Notes: a model not told the origin generated them from the sequence alone. A stretch of 51,223 bases of DNA from an uncultured Phascolarctobacterium sp. (GCA_905200645.1 CAJKLD010000017.1:1-51223), one strand, 5' to 3'; positions 7,922 to 17,008 are shown, counted from the first letter of the stretch. A program made the numbers and translations.

Positions 7922-9765
7922 TTTAAGGTTCTGCCTCCTTTCAATGTACTGAAGCCAAATTTATCGCAGCGCAGGCAGCGGCCGGCTTCTTGGCACGCTT
8001 CCTGAACAGTCATACCGCATTCCATGGGCGCAAAGGTGTGCTTGCGTTCGCTGGCTTCCTTTTCGGTAAGCTGAATACGGCCGCAAGGACGTTTATCGTC
8101 AATGGAGGGGTCGGGGATTTCTACATCACAAGTAATGGTGTGCTCATAGCCAAGATACTCGTCGATATTGGCTGCGGCAACCTTACCGGCAGCAATAGCG
8201 CGAATAACTGTAGCGGGACCGGTTACACAGTCGCCGCCGGCGAATACGCCTTCGTTGTTTGCCAGCTCGCTGCTGGACAGAGCGGAGATAGTACCGCGTT
8301 TAATCTTGATACCTGCTTCTTCAAAGGGTCGCAGCTCAATGCCTTGACCGATAGCGACAACGATAATGTCGCAGGGAATACGCTTTAAATCTACGTCAGC
8401 ATGAATAGGACGGGCGCGTCCCCAAGCGTCAATAGGACCAATAATTTGCGGTTCTACCCACAGAGCGGCAACCTTGCCGTTTTCATCAGCTTCAATGTGA
8501 TGCGGAGCCTTTAAGCCGTAAAGCTCTGCGCCTTCGGCAATAGCGCCTTCAATTTCTTCCGGCAGAGCGGTCATATCGTCTTGACGGCGACGATATGCAA
8601 TGATAACCTTTTTTGCACCTAAGCGAATGGAGCTACGGGTGCAGTCCATAGCTACGTTACCGCCGCCGATAACTACAACGGTTTTGCCTGCAAAGTCAGG
8701 CATTTTTTCTTCGCCGATTTCACGCAGCATTTCTACGGCGCTGATAACTCCTTGAGAGTCCTCGCCGGGGATGCCGATTTTTTTATCAGTATGCGCGCCG
8801 ATAGCAATATAAACGGCGTCAAATTCTTTACGCAGTTGTTCGAAAGGAATTTCGCCTTCGCCATTACCAATACGGCTGTTCAAACGAACTTCTACGCCGG
8901 TGGATAAAATAGCGTCCAAATCTTCCTGCAAGCGTTCGCGGGGGAAGCGGTAGGCAGGAATACCGTAGCGGAGCATGCCGCCTAGCTTGCTTTTTTCTTC
9001 AAATACTACGGCATGGTGGCCCATAAGCTCCAAATAATAGGCAGCAGATAATCCGCTGGGACCGCCGCCGATAATTGCAATGCGTTTGCCGGTAGAGGGT
9101 TGCTTTTCCGGAACAGGAACGGTATTGCCGGGAGCGTTGTCTACAGCCATACGTTTGAGACCGCGAATGTTGATAGCTGCGTCAATCATATTACGACGGC
9201 AGCGGGATTCGCATGGATGCTCGCAGATTAAGCCGCAGGCAGTGGGGAAGGGGTTATCCTTGCGAATAAGCTTTACAGCATCGGCGTAACGGCCTGCGCC
9301 AACCAAGGCAATGTAGCCGGGAATATCTACCTGCGCGGGGCACAGTGCTACGCAGGGAATGGATTGGTGCAAATGCACGGAGCATTTACCTTTTTTGATA
9401 TGGTTGATATAATCTTCGCGGAAGCCTTCTAAACCGGCCAATACCATTTTGGCAGCTTCATAGCCGATAGCACAGTCAGCGCTGTTAGCAACGTTTTCTG
9501 CGGTACTTTGGATTAAATCTAAGGTTGCCATGGTTGCTTTGCCGTCAAGAACATCCTCCATCAGATTTTGTAATTGAGCCAAACCAACACGGCAGGAAAC
9601 GCATTTGCCGCAGGTCTGTGCATGACAGACCTTTAAGAATGAGAGCTGCAAATCAACAGGGCACAGTCCCGGAGGGCTGGCGATGATGTGTCGCTCAAGG
9701 TCTTTATATAAGCGTTCCACCGTTAGTTGAGCTTGGTCAGGTGTTGCAATTTTTAAACGACTCAT
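7915..9765 (-). CDS. NuoF-like/GltD-like fusion flavoprotein, hydrogenase partner
   Basis: A 616-residue NAD(P)H-linked electron-transfer subunit. Residues ~45-120 resemble the C-terminal iron-sulphur part of NuoF (CGKCVSCRVG, then ADCAIGYEA). Next comes a GltD-type [4Fe-4S] domain (CVALCPAQVDIPGYIALV...CGLICEHPCESRCRR). The FAD-binding Rossmann motif is IAIIGGGPSGLSAAYYLE, and the second nucleotide-binding motif is VVVIGGGNVAMDCTRSSIRLGA followed by YRRR, which favours NADPH. ATG at 9765 has GGGAGG upstream and a strong promoter. The GltD half resembles the small subunit of glutamate synthase and NfnB, but no glutamate synthase large subunit is adjacent, so I infer a role in passing electrons between NAD(P)H and the hydrogenase. 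Confidence 0.92.
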   Translation of the reverse strand: MSRLKIATPDQAQLTVERLYKDLERHIIASPPGLCPVDLQLSFLKVCHAQTCGKCVSCRVGLAQLQNLMEDVLDGKATMATLDLIQSTAENVANSADCAIGYEAAKMVLAGLEGFREDYINHIKKGKCSVHLHQSIPCVALCPAQVDIPGYIALVGAGRYADAVKLIRKDNPFPTACGLICEHPCESRCRRNMIDAAINIRGLKRMAVDNAPGNTVPVPEKQPSTGKRIAIIGGGPSGLSAAYYLELMGHHAVVFEEKSKLGGMLRYGIPAYRFPRERLQEDLDAILSTGVEVRLNSRIGNGEGEIPFEQLRKEFDAVYIAIGAHTDKKIGIPGEDSQGVISAVEMLREIGEEKMPDFAGKTVVVIGGGNVAMDCTRSSIRLGAKKVIIAYRRRQDDMTALPEEIEGAIAEGAELYGLKAPHHIEADENGKVAALWVEPQIIGPIDAWGRARPIHADVDLKRIPCDIIVVAIGQGIELRPFEEAGIKIKRGTISALSSSELANNEGVFAGGDCVTGPATVIRAIAAGKVAAANIDEYLGYEHTITCDVEIPDPSIDDKRPCGRIQLTEKEASERKHTFAPMECGMTVQEACQEAGRCLRCDKFGFSTLKGGRTLKW

Positions 9766-9816
9766 ATTATTCCTCCCTAAAAAGCATACACTAATTAAAA
9801 TACTGGTATACTTTAA

Positions 9817-9845
9817 ATTATACCCAAAAAAAAGTATTTCTGCAA
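9817..9845 (-). promoter_or_regulatory. Promoter of the hydrogenase operon
   Basis: On the minus strand: -35 TTGCAG (9840-9845), 17-base spacer, -10 TATAAT (9817-9822). A small inverted repeat ATACTGGTAT (9800-9809 region) lies at the expected transcription start. Confidence 0.8.
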
Positions 9846-9932
9846 GATTTTACATAAGGAATATGTGTATACATAGTTACTTATTAGTGAAAAAAAGCCA
9901 AATAACAGCAAGTGAATAGACTAGATTCTTTT

Positions 9933-9963
9933 TTGTGGTAAAGGAATGTGGTATACTTATAAT
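9933..9963 (+). promoter_or_regulatory. Possible promoter of the symporter-dnaE unit
   Basis: TTGTGG (9933-9938) and TATAAT (9958-9963) are 19 bases apart, slightly long. An inverted repeat TTTGCAA...TTGCAAA (9972-9992, 7-base loop) falls at or just after the likely start of transcription. Confidence 0.5.
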
Positions 9964-10055
9964 AGTTTTTCTTTGCAATTTTCAGTTGCAAATTAGAAGA
10001 ATAGTAAATTATAGGTGTGAGTAATCATTTGACATGCAAAAAGAGGTGTAGCTTT

Positions 10056-11438
10056 ATGAAGCTTTCTGTTGTACACATGGTCAGCTTAGTGCTGACGTTG
10101 GTTTTGACTATGTTGCCCGGCATTATTGCAGCCAGGCGCATCAAGTCGGCAGATGACTATAATGTTGGCGGGCGTAGCGCAGGTGTGGGCTTGGTAGCAG
10201 GCAGTATAATTGGGACTATTGTCGGCGGAGCAGCAACTGTGGGTACGGCACAATTAGGTTTTAATTTAGGCTTAACGGCTTGGTGGTTTACGTTGGGCAG
10301 CGGTATCGCTTTGTGCATTATGGCTGCCTTTTATGCTAAGCCTTTGCGCGTCAGTGGTTTGACTACCGTTGCCGAATTTTTAGTAACCAATTACGGCAAG
10401 CCTGCCGGGTGGTTGGCAACCTTAAGCTCTTGCGCCGGTATCTTCTTTAGTATTGTCGCCAGCACTTTAACAGCCCTGCATTTGGTGGCAGGCATTTTTA
10501 ATGTAAATTTATATGTTTCGGCATTTTTGATTTTGCTGATTACTGCCGGTTTTGTTTTTTTTGGCGGTATCAGTGGCAGCGGTATGGCCGGTATTATTAA
10601 GATTTGTTTAATTTTCGGCAGTATTTTTGTAGGCGGTATTTTAGCATTTTTTGATATGGGCGCCTGGAGCGGATTGACTGCCGCTTTTCCTGCGCATCCC
10701 TGGTTCAGCCTGTTTGGCAGAGGTGTGGAGGACGGCCTGGTAAGTCTATGCTCGATGATTGTAGGCGTTATTTCCACACAAACCTATGTGCAGGCTCTTT
10801 TCAGCGCTAAAGACAGCAAAACTGCTGCTGCCGGCTGTGTTACTGCTGCTTTAATAGTTATTCCGGTAGGGTTGCCGTCCGTTATGATTGGCATGTTTAT
10901 GCACGCTAATCAGCCGCAGATAAATTCTATTGACGCTTTGCCGCTGTATCTTTCTACTTATATGCCTGATTGGCTGGGCGGAATTGGTTTGGCAGCGCTG
11001 CTGTTATCTGCTTTAGGTTCTATCGCTGGTTTAGCATTAGGTATTGGCACTATGATTTCCCGTGATATTATCAGTAAGCTTTGGCGCAGTGCCACTTCGG
11101 TCAATCTTTTGTGGGCCAGCCGCTTTAGTGTGCTGCTGGCTGCGGCAGCTGCTATTGTATTTGTGTTCTTCCATTTAGATTCGTCTGTATTGGAATGGAA
11201 CTATTTATCCATGGCTTTGCGCGGCAGCGGTATCTTTTTACCTTTAACCTTCTGCGTCTTTTTTTCGCACAGGGTGCGTGCCTCTATGGGTGTTGCAGCT
11301 ATGGGCGCAGGTGTTTTTGCAGCTGTTTTTTGGAAGCATATCAGCCCGTGGCAGATTAACAGCTTATTTCCTGCGTTAGTATATAATTTGATTTTCCTGA
11401 CCATTGGCCTGTGGTGGGGCAATAAGGATAATAACTAA
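10056..11438 (+). CDS. Sodium:solute symporter (SSS/SLC5 family)
   Basis: A 460-residue inner-membrane protein with about 12-13 hydrophobic helices. The N-terminal DYNVGGRSAGVGLVAGSIIGTIVGGAATVGTAQ stretch is the SSS family TM1-TM2 signature, with the Gly/Ala-rich unwound helix that binds Na+ and substrate. The start is set at ATG 10056, which has AGAGGTG 8 bases upstream; an earlier in-frame GTG at 10017 lacks a binding site and would add 13 polar residues. The substrate cannot be told from sequence. dnaE follows after 20 bases without a terminator, so the two are probably co-transcribed although functionally unrelated. Confidence 0.9.
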   Translation: MKLSVVHMVSLVLTLVLTMLPGIIAARRIKSADDYNVGGRSAGVGLVAGSIIGTIVGGAATVGTAQLGFNLGLTAWWFTLGSGIALCIMAAFYAKPLRVSGLTTVAEFLVTNYGKPAGWLATLSSCAGIFFSIVASTLTALHLVAGIFNVNLYVSAFLILLITAGFVFFGGISGSGMAGIIKICLIFGSIFVGGILAFFDMGAWSGLTAAFPAHPWFSLFGRGVEDGLVSLCSMIVGVISTQTYVQALFSAKDSKTAAAGCVTAALIVIPVGLPSVMIGMFMHANQPQINSIDALPLYLSTYMPDWLGGIGLAALLLSALGSIAGLALGIGTMISRDIISKLWRSATSVNLLWASRFSVLLAAAAAIVFVFFHLDSSVLEWNYLSMALRGSGIFLPLTFCVFFSHRVRASMGVAAMGAGVFAAVFWKHISPWQINSLFPALVYNLIFLTIGLWWGNKDNN

Positions 11439-11458
11439 ATTTTTACAAGGATATAAAA

Positions 11459-14400
11459 ATGACAAAAAGATTTACTCATTTACATGTACATACAGAATAT
11501 AGCCTGTTGGATGGCGCTTCTAAAATTCATGAATTAGTTGCTTATGCTAAAGAATTGGGTATGGATAGCTTGGCGATTACTGACCACGGCGTAATGTACG
11601 GTGCAGTGGAATTTTATCAGGAGTGCACTAAGCAGGGCGTCAATCCGATTATTGGCTGCGAGGTATATTTGACCAGCGGTTCACATTTAGAAAAAAATAA
11701 TCGCGGTATGTACCATTTGATTTTGTTGGCTGAAAATGATATCGGTTATCATAATTTAATGAAAATTGTCAGCATTGGGCAGCTGGAAGGATTTTATTAT
11801 AAGCCGCGTATTGATAAGGATGTACTGCGTGCGCACAATGAGGGACTCATCTGCTTGAGCGCCTGCATTGCCGGAGAGCTGCCGGTTTTAATTTTACAAG
11901 GAAATATGGAAGGCGCTCGCCGCTGTATTCAAGAACATATTGATATTTTTGGCAAAGATAATTATTTCTTGGAAATTCAAGACCATGATTTGGACGAGGA
12001 GCATCGAGTTACTGCTGCTTTAAAGGAATTAGCCCAAGAGTTTGGTATCGGGCTGGTGGCTACTAATGACCTGCATTATGTGCGGCGTGAAGATGCGGCA
12101 GCCCAAGATATTTTGCTGTGTATTCAAACTACCAGTACGGTGGACGAGCCTAATAGGATGCGTTTTCCCAACGACAGCTTTTATTTAAAAAGCTATGAGG
12201 AAATGGCGGAACGCTTTGGCGATTGTTCGGAGGCTTTGGAAAATACTAATAAAATTGCCGATCGTTGTCATGTGCAGATGGAGTTTGGACATTTATTGCT
12301 GCCGGAGTTTTCCGTACCCGAAGGATATGATACGGCAGGCTATTTGCGTTATTTGTGTGAAGAAGCGCTGCCTAAGCGTTATGCCGATGTGAACGATGTT
12401 ATCCGTAGACGTTTGGAGTATGAGCTGAAAACCATTCACGATATGGGCTATGATGCCTACTTTTTGATTGTTTGGGATTTTATCAATTACTGCCGTGAAA
12501 AACAAATTCCTGTAGGTCCGGGACGCGGCAGCGCCGCAGGCAGTGTTGTGGCATATCTTTTACACATTACCAATGTAGAGCCTTTGCGCTATAATCTGCT
12601 TTTTGAACGTTTTTTGAATCCGGAGCGTGTTAGTATGCCGGATATTGATACCGACTTTTGTTATGAACGCCGTCAGGATGTTATTGATTATGTAGTCAGC
12701 CGCTACGGACAAAACAGAGTAGCGCAGATTATTACTTTCGGCACCTTGCAGGCGCGCGCTGCGGTGCGTGACGTAGGCAAAGCGCTGGGCATGACCTATG
12801 CTGCTGTGGACGAAATTGCTAAAATGATTCCGCGGGAGCTAGGCATGACCTTGGATAAAGCTTTGAACAGCAAGGATTTGCGGGAAGCTTACGACACTAG
12901 ACCGGAAGTCAAAAAGCTTATTGACCTGTCCAAAAGCGTGGAGGGTCTGCCGCGTAATCCCGGTACCCATGCGGCGGGCGTTATTATTGCTCCACGTGAT
13001 TTAAATGAATATGTGCCCTTGCAGTCCGGCGCAGATGACAGTAACGGCGGCATGATTACCCAGTACGATAAGGATAAGGTAGAAGAGCTTGGCCTGTTAA
13101 AAATGGACTTTTTAGGCCTGCGCACGCTTACGGTTATCGGCGACTGCATTCAGTTTATTAAAGAAACTACTGGAGAAGAAATTGATATAGATAATATCCC
13201 TTTGGCTGATGAAAAAACATGTAAAATGTTGCAAAAAGGCGACACAACCTGCGTTTTTCAGCTAGAATCAGCTGGCATTACCAAACTTGTTGTCGATTTG
13301 GCGCCTACCAGCTTTGAAGATTTAATTCCCTTGGTAGCGTTATACCGTCCCGGACCCTTGGGCACGGGCATGGCGGAAGATTTTATTGCCGGCCGACATG
13401 GTCAGCGTACAGCAGAAGTGCTGCATCCTTTAATGGAGCCTATTTTGGAGGAGACCTACGGCGTTATTTTGTACCAAGAACAGGTTATGCAAATAACCTC
13501 TGCTTTGGCCGGTTTTACCTTGGGCCAGGCAGATATTATGCGTCGTGCTATGGGCAAAAAAAAGGCTTCCGTACTGGAAAGTATGCGGCAGGACTTTATT
13601 CAGGGCGCGCAAAAAGAGCATAATATACCGGAAGAGCTTAGCAATAAGATTTTTTCTCTGTTACAGCATTTTGCAGGCTATGGCTTTAATAAATCTCACT
13701 CTGTAGCGTATGCTTTGGTGGCGTATCAAACGGCATATTTAAAGGCTCATTGGCGGCCACAGTTTATGGCGGCATTTTTAAACAGTGTAATCGGGGACAG
13801 CGATAAGCTGAGCTGGTATATTACTGTTTGCCGCAATGATAAAATTGATATTTTACCGCCTGACGTCAACGAAAGCGGCGACGATTTTACTGTGCATGGC
13901 AGCAAGGCTATTCGCTTTGGTTTAGCCGGTATTAAGAGTTTAGGTGACGCTGCTGTAGATGAAATAATCAACGTGCGCGAACTGGATGGCCCGTTCCAAA
14001 GCCTGACGGATTTTTGTAATCGCGTAAGTATGCGTTTAGTGAATAAGCGAGCTTTGGAAAATCTTATCCGCAGCGGCGCTATGGATTCTTTTGGTATTAA
14101 GCGTTCGCAGCTTTTAGCGGTTATGGACAGAGCTGCAGAGCAGGGAGCAGCTTTTCAAAAGGACCAGGCCAGCGGACAAATGGGACTTTTTGATGAAGAA
14201 ACTACATTGGAAGCGACAGAAATTAAGCTGCCGGATATTCCGGAAATGCCTAAGCCGATTTTATTGCAAAATGAAAAAGAGCTTTTAGGATTTTATGTGA
14301 CCGATCATCCGTTAAGCGACTACCGCAAGCTGTTGGAACGCTATATGCCTGTCTATCAATTTGTAGGCGAAAATAATTTTGTTGATGGACAGTTGGTAAA

Positions 14401-14866
14401 GGTGGCCGGTATTATTGCGGAATGTACTATTAAAACTACTAAAAAGGGCGATACTATGGCTCTGATAACTATAGAAGATTTTACGGGACGCTTTCCTGTA
14501 ATTGTTTTTTCTAGAGTTTATCACGCCTTTGTGAGGGAGATATACCAGGATAATATTGTATCTATCGAAGGACGTTACAGCGTCGACGAACGCGAAAGCA
14601 AAATTATTGCTATGTCCGTGGCTAAGTTATCTAACCAAGAACCTGTCGAGGTACGTTTAAAAATAGCGGCTTATTTGGAAAATCCTTTGGTACAGCGTGA
14701 GCTGATGCAGGCTTTTCAAAAGTTTAAAGGGGATGACGTAGTGTTTCTTAAGCTGATGGGTTCGCGCAAAATTATCAAAACCACTTCTAATTATTGGGTT
14801 AACAGTAGGGCGGATGGCTTTGAAGAAGCTATGAAAAAAATTTTAGGCAGTGACTGTTTTGCGTGA
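11459..14866 (+). CDS. dnaE: DNA polymerase III subunit alpha (DnaE type)
   Basis: Replicative polymerase of 1135 residues, close to the DnaE1 length. The N-terminal PHP domain begins THLHVHTEYSLLDG (His9, His11) and keeps its metal-ligand set: ITDHG, GCEVY, MYHLILLAEN, CLSAC, EIQDHDL and ATNDLHYV. The polymerase palm has MPDIDTDF at 393-400 with the catalytic aspartates, plus GPGRGSAAGS and RPGPLGTGM. The finger segment YGFNKSHSVAYALVAYQTAYLKAHW is near 740. A helix-hairpin-helix region and an OB-fold (about 980-1055, VKVAGIIAECTIKTTKKG) complete it. There is no separate polC in the window, though members of this phylum usually carry one as well. Binding site AAGGA before ATG 11459. Confidence 0.97.
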   Translation: MTKRFTHLHVHTEYSLLDGASKIHELVAYAKELGMDSLAITDHGVMYGAVEFYQECTKQGVNPIIGCEVYLTSGSHLEKNNRGMYHLILLAENDIGYHNLMKIVSIGQLEGFYYKPRIDKDVLRAHNEGLICLSACIAGELPVLILQGNMEGARRCIQEHIDIFGKDNYFLEIQDHDLDEEHRVTAALKELAQEFGIGLVATNDLHYVRREDAAAQDILLCIQTTSTVDEPNRMRFPNDSFYLKSYEEMAERFGDCSEALENTNKIADRCHVQMEFGHLLLPEFSVPEGYDTAGYLRYLCEEALPKRYADVNDVIRRRLEYELKTIHDMGYDAYFLIVWDFINYCREKQIPVGPGRGSAAGSVVAYLLHITNVEPLRYNLLFERFLNPERVSMPDIDTDFCYERRQDVIDYVVSRYGQNRVAQIITFGTLQARAAVRDVGKALGMTYAAVDEIAKMIPRELGMTLDKALNSKDLREAYDTRPEVKKLIDLSKSVEGLPRNPGTHAAGVIIAPRDLNEYVPLQSGADDSNGGMITQYDKDKVEELGLLKMDFLGLRTLTVIGDCIQFIKETTGEEIDIDNIPLADEKTCKMLQKGDTTCVFQLESAGITKLVVDLAPTSFEDLIPLVALYRPGPLGTGMAEDFIAGRHGQRTAEVLHPLMEPILEETYGVILYQEQVMQITSALAGFTLGQADIMRRAMGKKKASVLESMRQDFIQGAQKEHNIPEELSNKIFSLLQHFAGYGFNKSHSVAYALVAYQTAYLKAHWRPQFMAAFLNSVIGDSDKLSWYITVCRNDKIDILPPDVNESGDDFTVHGSKAIRFGLAGIKSLGDAAVDEIINVRELDGPFQSLTDFCNRVSMRLVNKRALENLIRSGAMDSFGIKRSQLLAVMDRAAEQGAAFQKDQASGQMGLFDEETTLEATEIKLPDIPEMPKPILLQNEKELLGFYVTDHPLSDYRKLLERYMPVYQFVGENNFVDGQLVKVAGIIAECTIKTTKKGDTMALITIEDFTGRFPVIVFSRVYHAFVREIYQDNIVSIEGRYSVDERESKIIAMSVAKLSNQEPVEVRLKIAAYLENPLVQRELMQAFQKFKGDDVVFLKLMGSRKIIKTTSNYWVNSRADGFEEAMKKILGSDCFA

Positions 14867-14894
14867 TATTTTAAATAATTAGCGCTAAATTAAG

Positions 14895-14924
14895 ATTATC
14901 CAGATAATAGACTTGCAAGTCTAT
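14895..14924. promoter_or_regulatory. Palindromic operator candidate at the etf promoter
   Basis: An 18-base perfect palindrome ATAGACTTGCAAGTCTAT (14907-14924) covers the -35 hexamer of the etfBA promoter. Just before it is a second inverted repeat ATTATC-CA-GATAAT (14895-14908). The position is that of a repressor or activator site. Confidence 0.65.
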
Positions 14925-14942
14925 ACAGAAAAATGATACAAT
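14913..14942 (+). promoter_or_regulatory. Promoter of etfBA
   Basis: -35 TTGCAA (14913-14918), 18-base spacer, -10 TACAAT (14937-14942), about 40 bases before the etfB start. Confidence 0.7.
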
Positions 14943-14984
14943 ATATACAAGCATATGTATACAACAATTGCAAGGAGGCTGCAA

Positions 14985-15779
14985 ATGAATATTATAGTAT
15001 GTATTAAACAAACGCCTGATACGGAAAAAGTAAAATTCAATCCTGAAACCCGCACCCTGCTGCGCGAGGGTGTAGAAAACATTATGAATCCTTTTGATAT
15101 GCAGGCCTTGGAAACCGCTTTGATTTTAAAGGATAAGCATGAAGCAAAGGTTACCTGCATTTCCATGGGTCTGCCGCAGGCTACCGATGTGCTGAAAGAA
15201 GCATTGGCTATGGGAGCTGATGAAGCAGCTCTGATTAGTGACCGTGCTTTGGCCGGTTCTGATACTTTGGCTACCAGTACTGCTTTAGCTGCTGCTATAA
15301 AAAAAATCGGAGATTATGATTTGATTCTTTGCGGCAAACAGGCTGTTGACGGCGATACAGCACAGGTTGGACCGGAAATTGCCGAACACCTTGGTCTGCC
15401 GCAGATTACAGGTACTTTAAAATTGGAATATGTTGACGACCGCTTTGTAGCTCAACGTGAAACTGATAATTATTCTGAAACACTGGCTTGCGCTGCGCCT
15501 TTATTGATTACTGTAAATAATGCAGAAAAAGAGCCGCGTTTTGCCAGCATTAAAGGCAAAATGAAAGCGCGCAAGGCTAAGATTCCTACATGGACTATTG
15601 CAGATTTAGGATTAGAGCCTGAACTGGTTGGCCTTAGCGGTTCTCCTACTAAGGTTAGAAAATCCTTCACCCCGACTCCGCCGGAAATTAACAGCGAAAT
15701 TATTGCGGAAGAGGATGCGGACGCAGCTGTAGATATGCTTATGGAAAAGCTTTTGAAAGCAGAAATTTTTACTCGTTGA
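14985..15779 (+). CDS. etfB: Electron-transfer flavoprotein subunit beta
   Basis: One half of the cytosolic heterodimeric Etf that moves electrons between acyl-CoA dehydrogenases or related flavoproteins and NAD/ferredoxin. 264 residues from ATG 14985, which has AAGGAGG 7 bases upstream; an earlier in-frame ATG at 14955 lacks this. MNIIVCIKQTPDTEKVKF is the typical EtfB start. CGKQAVDGDTAQVGPEIAE near residue 120-140 is the nucleotide-binding loop, of the form seen in NADH-using, electron-bifurcating Etfs. The etfA start is 11 bases after the stop. No acyl-CoA dehydrogenase is adjacent, so the redox partner is unknown. Confidence 0.95.
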   Translation: MNIIVCIKQTPDTEKVKFNPETRTLLREGVENIMNPFDMQALETALILKDKHEAKVTCISMGLPQATDVLKEALAMGADEAALISDRALAGSDTLATSTALAAAIKKIGDYDLILCGKQAVDGDTAQVGPEIAEHLGLPQITGTLKLEYVDDRFVAQRETDNYSETLACAAPLLITVNNAEKEPRFASIKGKMKARKAKIPTWTIADLGLEPELVGLSGSPTKVRKSFTPTPPEINSEIIAEEDADAAVDMLMEKLLKAEIFTR

Positions 15780-15790
15780 GGTGAATGTAA

Positions 15791-16990
15791 ATGGCAATGA
15801 AAGTAGATAGAGAAAAATGTATCGGCTGCGAATCCTGCACAATGGTATGCCCCGTGGGCGCTATTACTATGGAGGATGGCAAAGCCCTGATTGATGCTGA
15901 AAAATGTATTTCCTGCGGTGCCTGCGTAGGGGAGTGTCCGGTAGAAGCTATTGCTCCGGAAGATGTAGCTCCCAAGGCTGATGGTGCAGCCAATGAATGC
16001 AAGGATATTTGGGTTATTGCTGAACTGGATAAAAGCGAGGCGCTGCCCGTAGTTTATGAACTGATTGGCGCTGCTAACGGTTTGGCACAAAAGGCTGGCG
16101 AAAAATGCTGCGCAGTTATTATCGGTAAAGATATTGCTGAACTGCCTGCTAAATTAATTGCTGGCGGCGCTGATAAAGTATATGTTGTGGACAACGAAAA
16201 ATATGCTGATTACCATACCGAATTGTACACTGATGCAGTTTGTCAGTTGGTAGAAGCTTATAAGCCGTCTGCTTTAATGCTGCCGGCAACTGTTGACGGT
16301 CGTGATCTGGCTCCGCGTATTGCAGCCCGCCTGCATACCGGCTTGTGTGCAGACTGCACCGCCATCGACATGACCGACGATAAGCTGGTTGCTTGGACTC
16401 GTCCTGCATTGGGCGGTAATATCTATGCTACTATTGTTTGTGATGAAACCCGTCCTCAAATGGGTACCGTGCGTCCTAAAGTGTTTAAACCTTTAGAAAT
16501 GGATGCCAGCCGTACAGGTGAGATAATCAATTTTACTCCCGAAGACCGAGTAGAAAATAAAGTAGAAATTCTCAGTAAGACTCCCAATATAGGCAGCAAT
16601 GCTATTAAGCTTGAGGATGCGATAGTTATTGCAGCCGGTGGCCGCGGTATGTGCAGTAAAGAAAATTTTGATAAGCTGGCAGAATTGGCAGGCTTATTTG
16701 AAAAAGGCGCCGTAGCAGGCTCACGTGCTGTTATTGACGCTGGTTGGATGAGCCATTCTCAACAGGTTGGTCAATCCGGTAAGACTGTTACCCCGAATAT
16801 TTATTTTGCCTGCGGTATCAGCGGTGCCGTACAGCATATTTCCGGCATGAAAGAATCTGACATTATTGTTGCTATCAATAAAGACGCTTCTGCGCCTATT
16901 TTCTCCGTAGCACATTATGGTATTGTTGGCGATGTTAATGTTATTCTGCCTAAGCTGATTGAAAAAATTAAAGCCTACAAAGAACAATAA
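15791..16990 (+). CDS. etfA: Electron-transfer flavoprotein subunit alpha with N-terminal ferredoxin domain
   Basis: 399 residues, about 70 longer than a plain EtfA because a 2[4Fe-4S] ferredoxin is fused at the N-terminus: CIGCESCTMVCPVGA (from residue 14) and CISCGACVGECPVEA (from residue 38). The EtfA body follows (IWVIAELDKSEALPVVYELIGAA), ending in the FAD-binding block GSRAVIDAGWMSHSQQVGQSGKTV...GISGAVQHISGMK. The extra clusters suggest direct contact with ferredoxin, as in bifurcating CarE-type or lactate-dehydrogenase-linked Etfs. GAGGTG precedes ATG 15791. A strong terminator follows. Confidence 0.95.
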   Translation: MAMKVDREKCIGCESCTMVCPVGAITMEDGKALIDAEKCISCGACVGECPVEAIAPEDVAPKADGAANECKDIWVIAELDKSEALPVVYELIGAANGLAQKAGEKCCAVIIGKDIAELPAKLIAGGADKVYVVDNEKYADYHTELYTDAVCQLVEAYKPSALMLPATVDGRDLAPRIAARLHTGLCADCTAIDMTDDKLVAWTRPALGGNIYATIVCDETRPQMGTVRPKVFKPLEMDASRTGEIINFTPEDRVENKVEILSKTPNIGSNAIKLEDAIVIAAGGRGMCSKENFDKLAELAGLFEKGAVAGSRAVIDAGWMSHSQQVGQSGKTVTPNIYFACGISGAVQHISGMKESDIIVAINKDASAPIFSVAHYGIVGDVNVILPKLIEKIKAYKEQ

Positions 16991-17008
16991 AGAATATTGA
17001 TTCCTTTT

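Noticed and set aside
15470..16090. 206-residue reverse-strand frame across the etfB/etfA junction
   Set aside because: It overlaps two certain genes and shows no motif or binding site.
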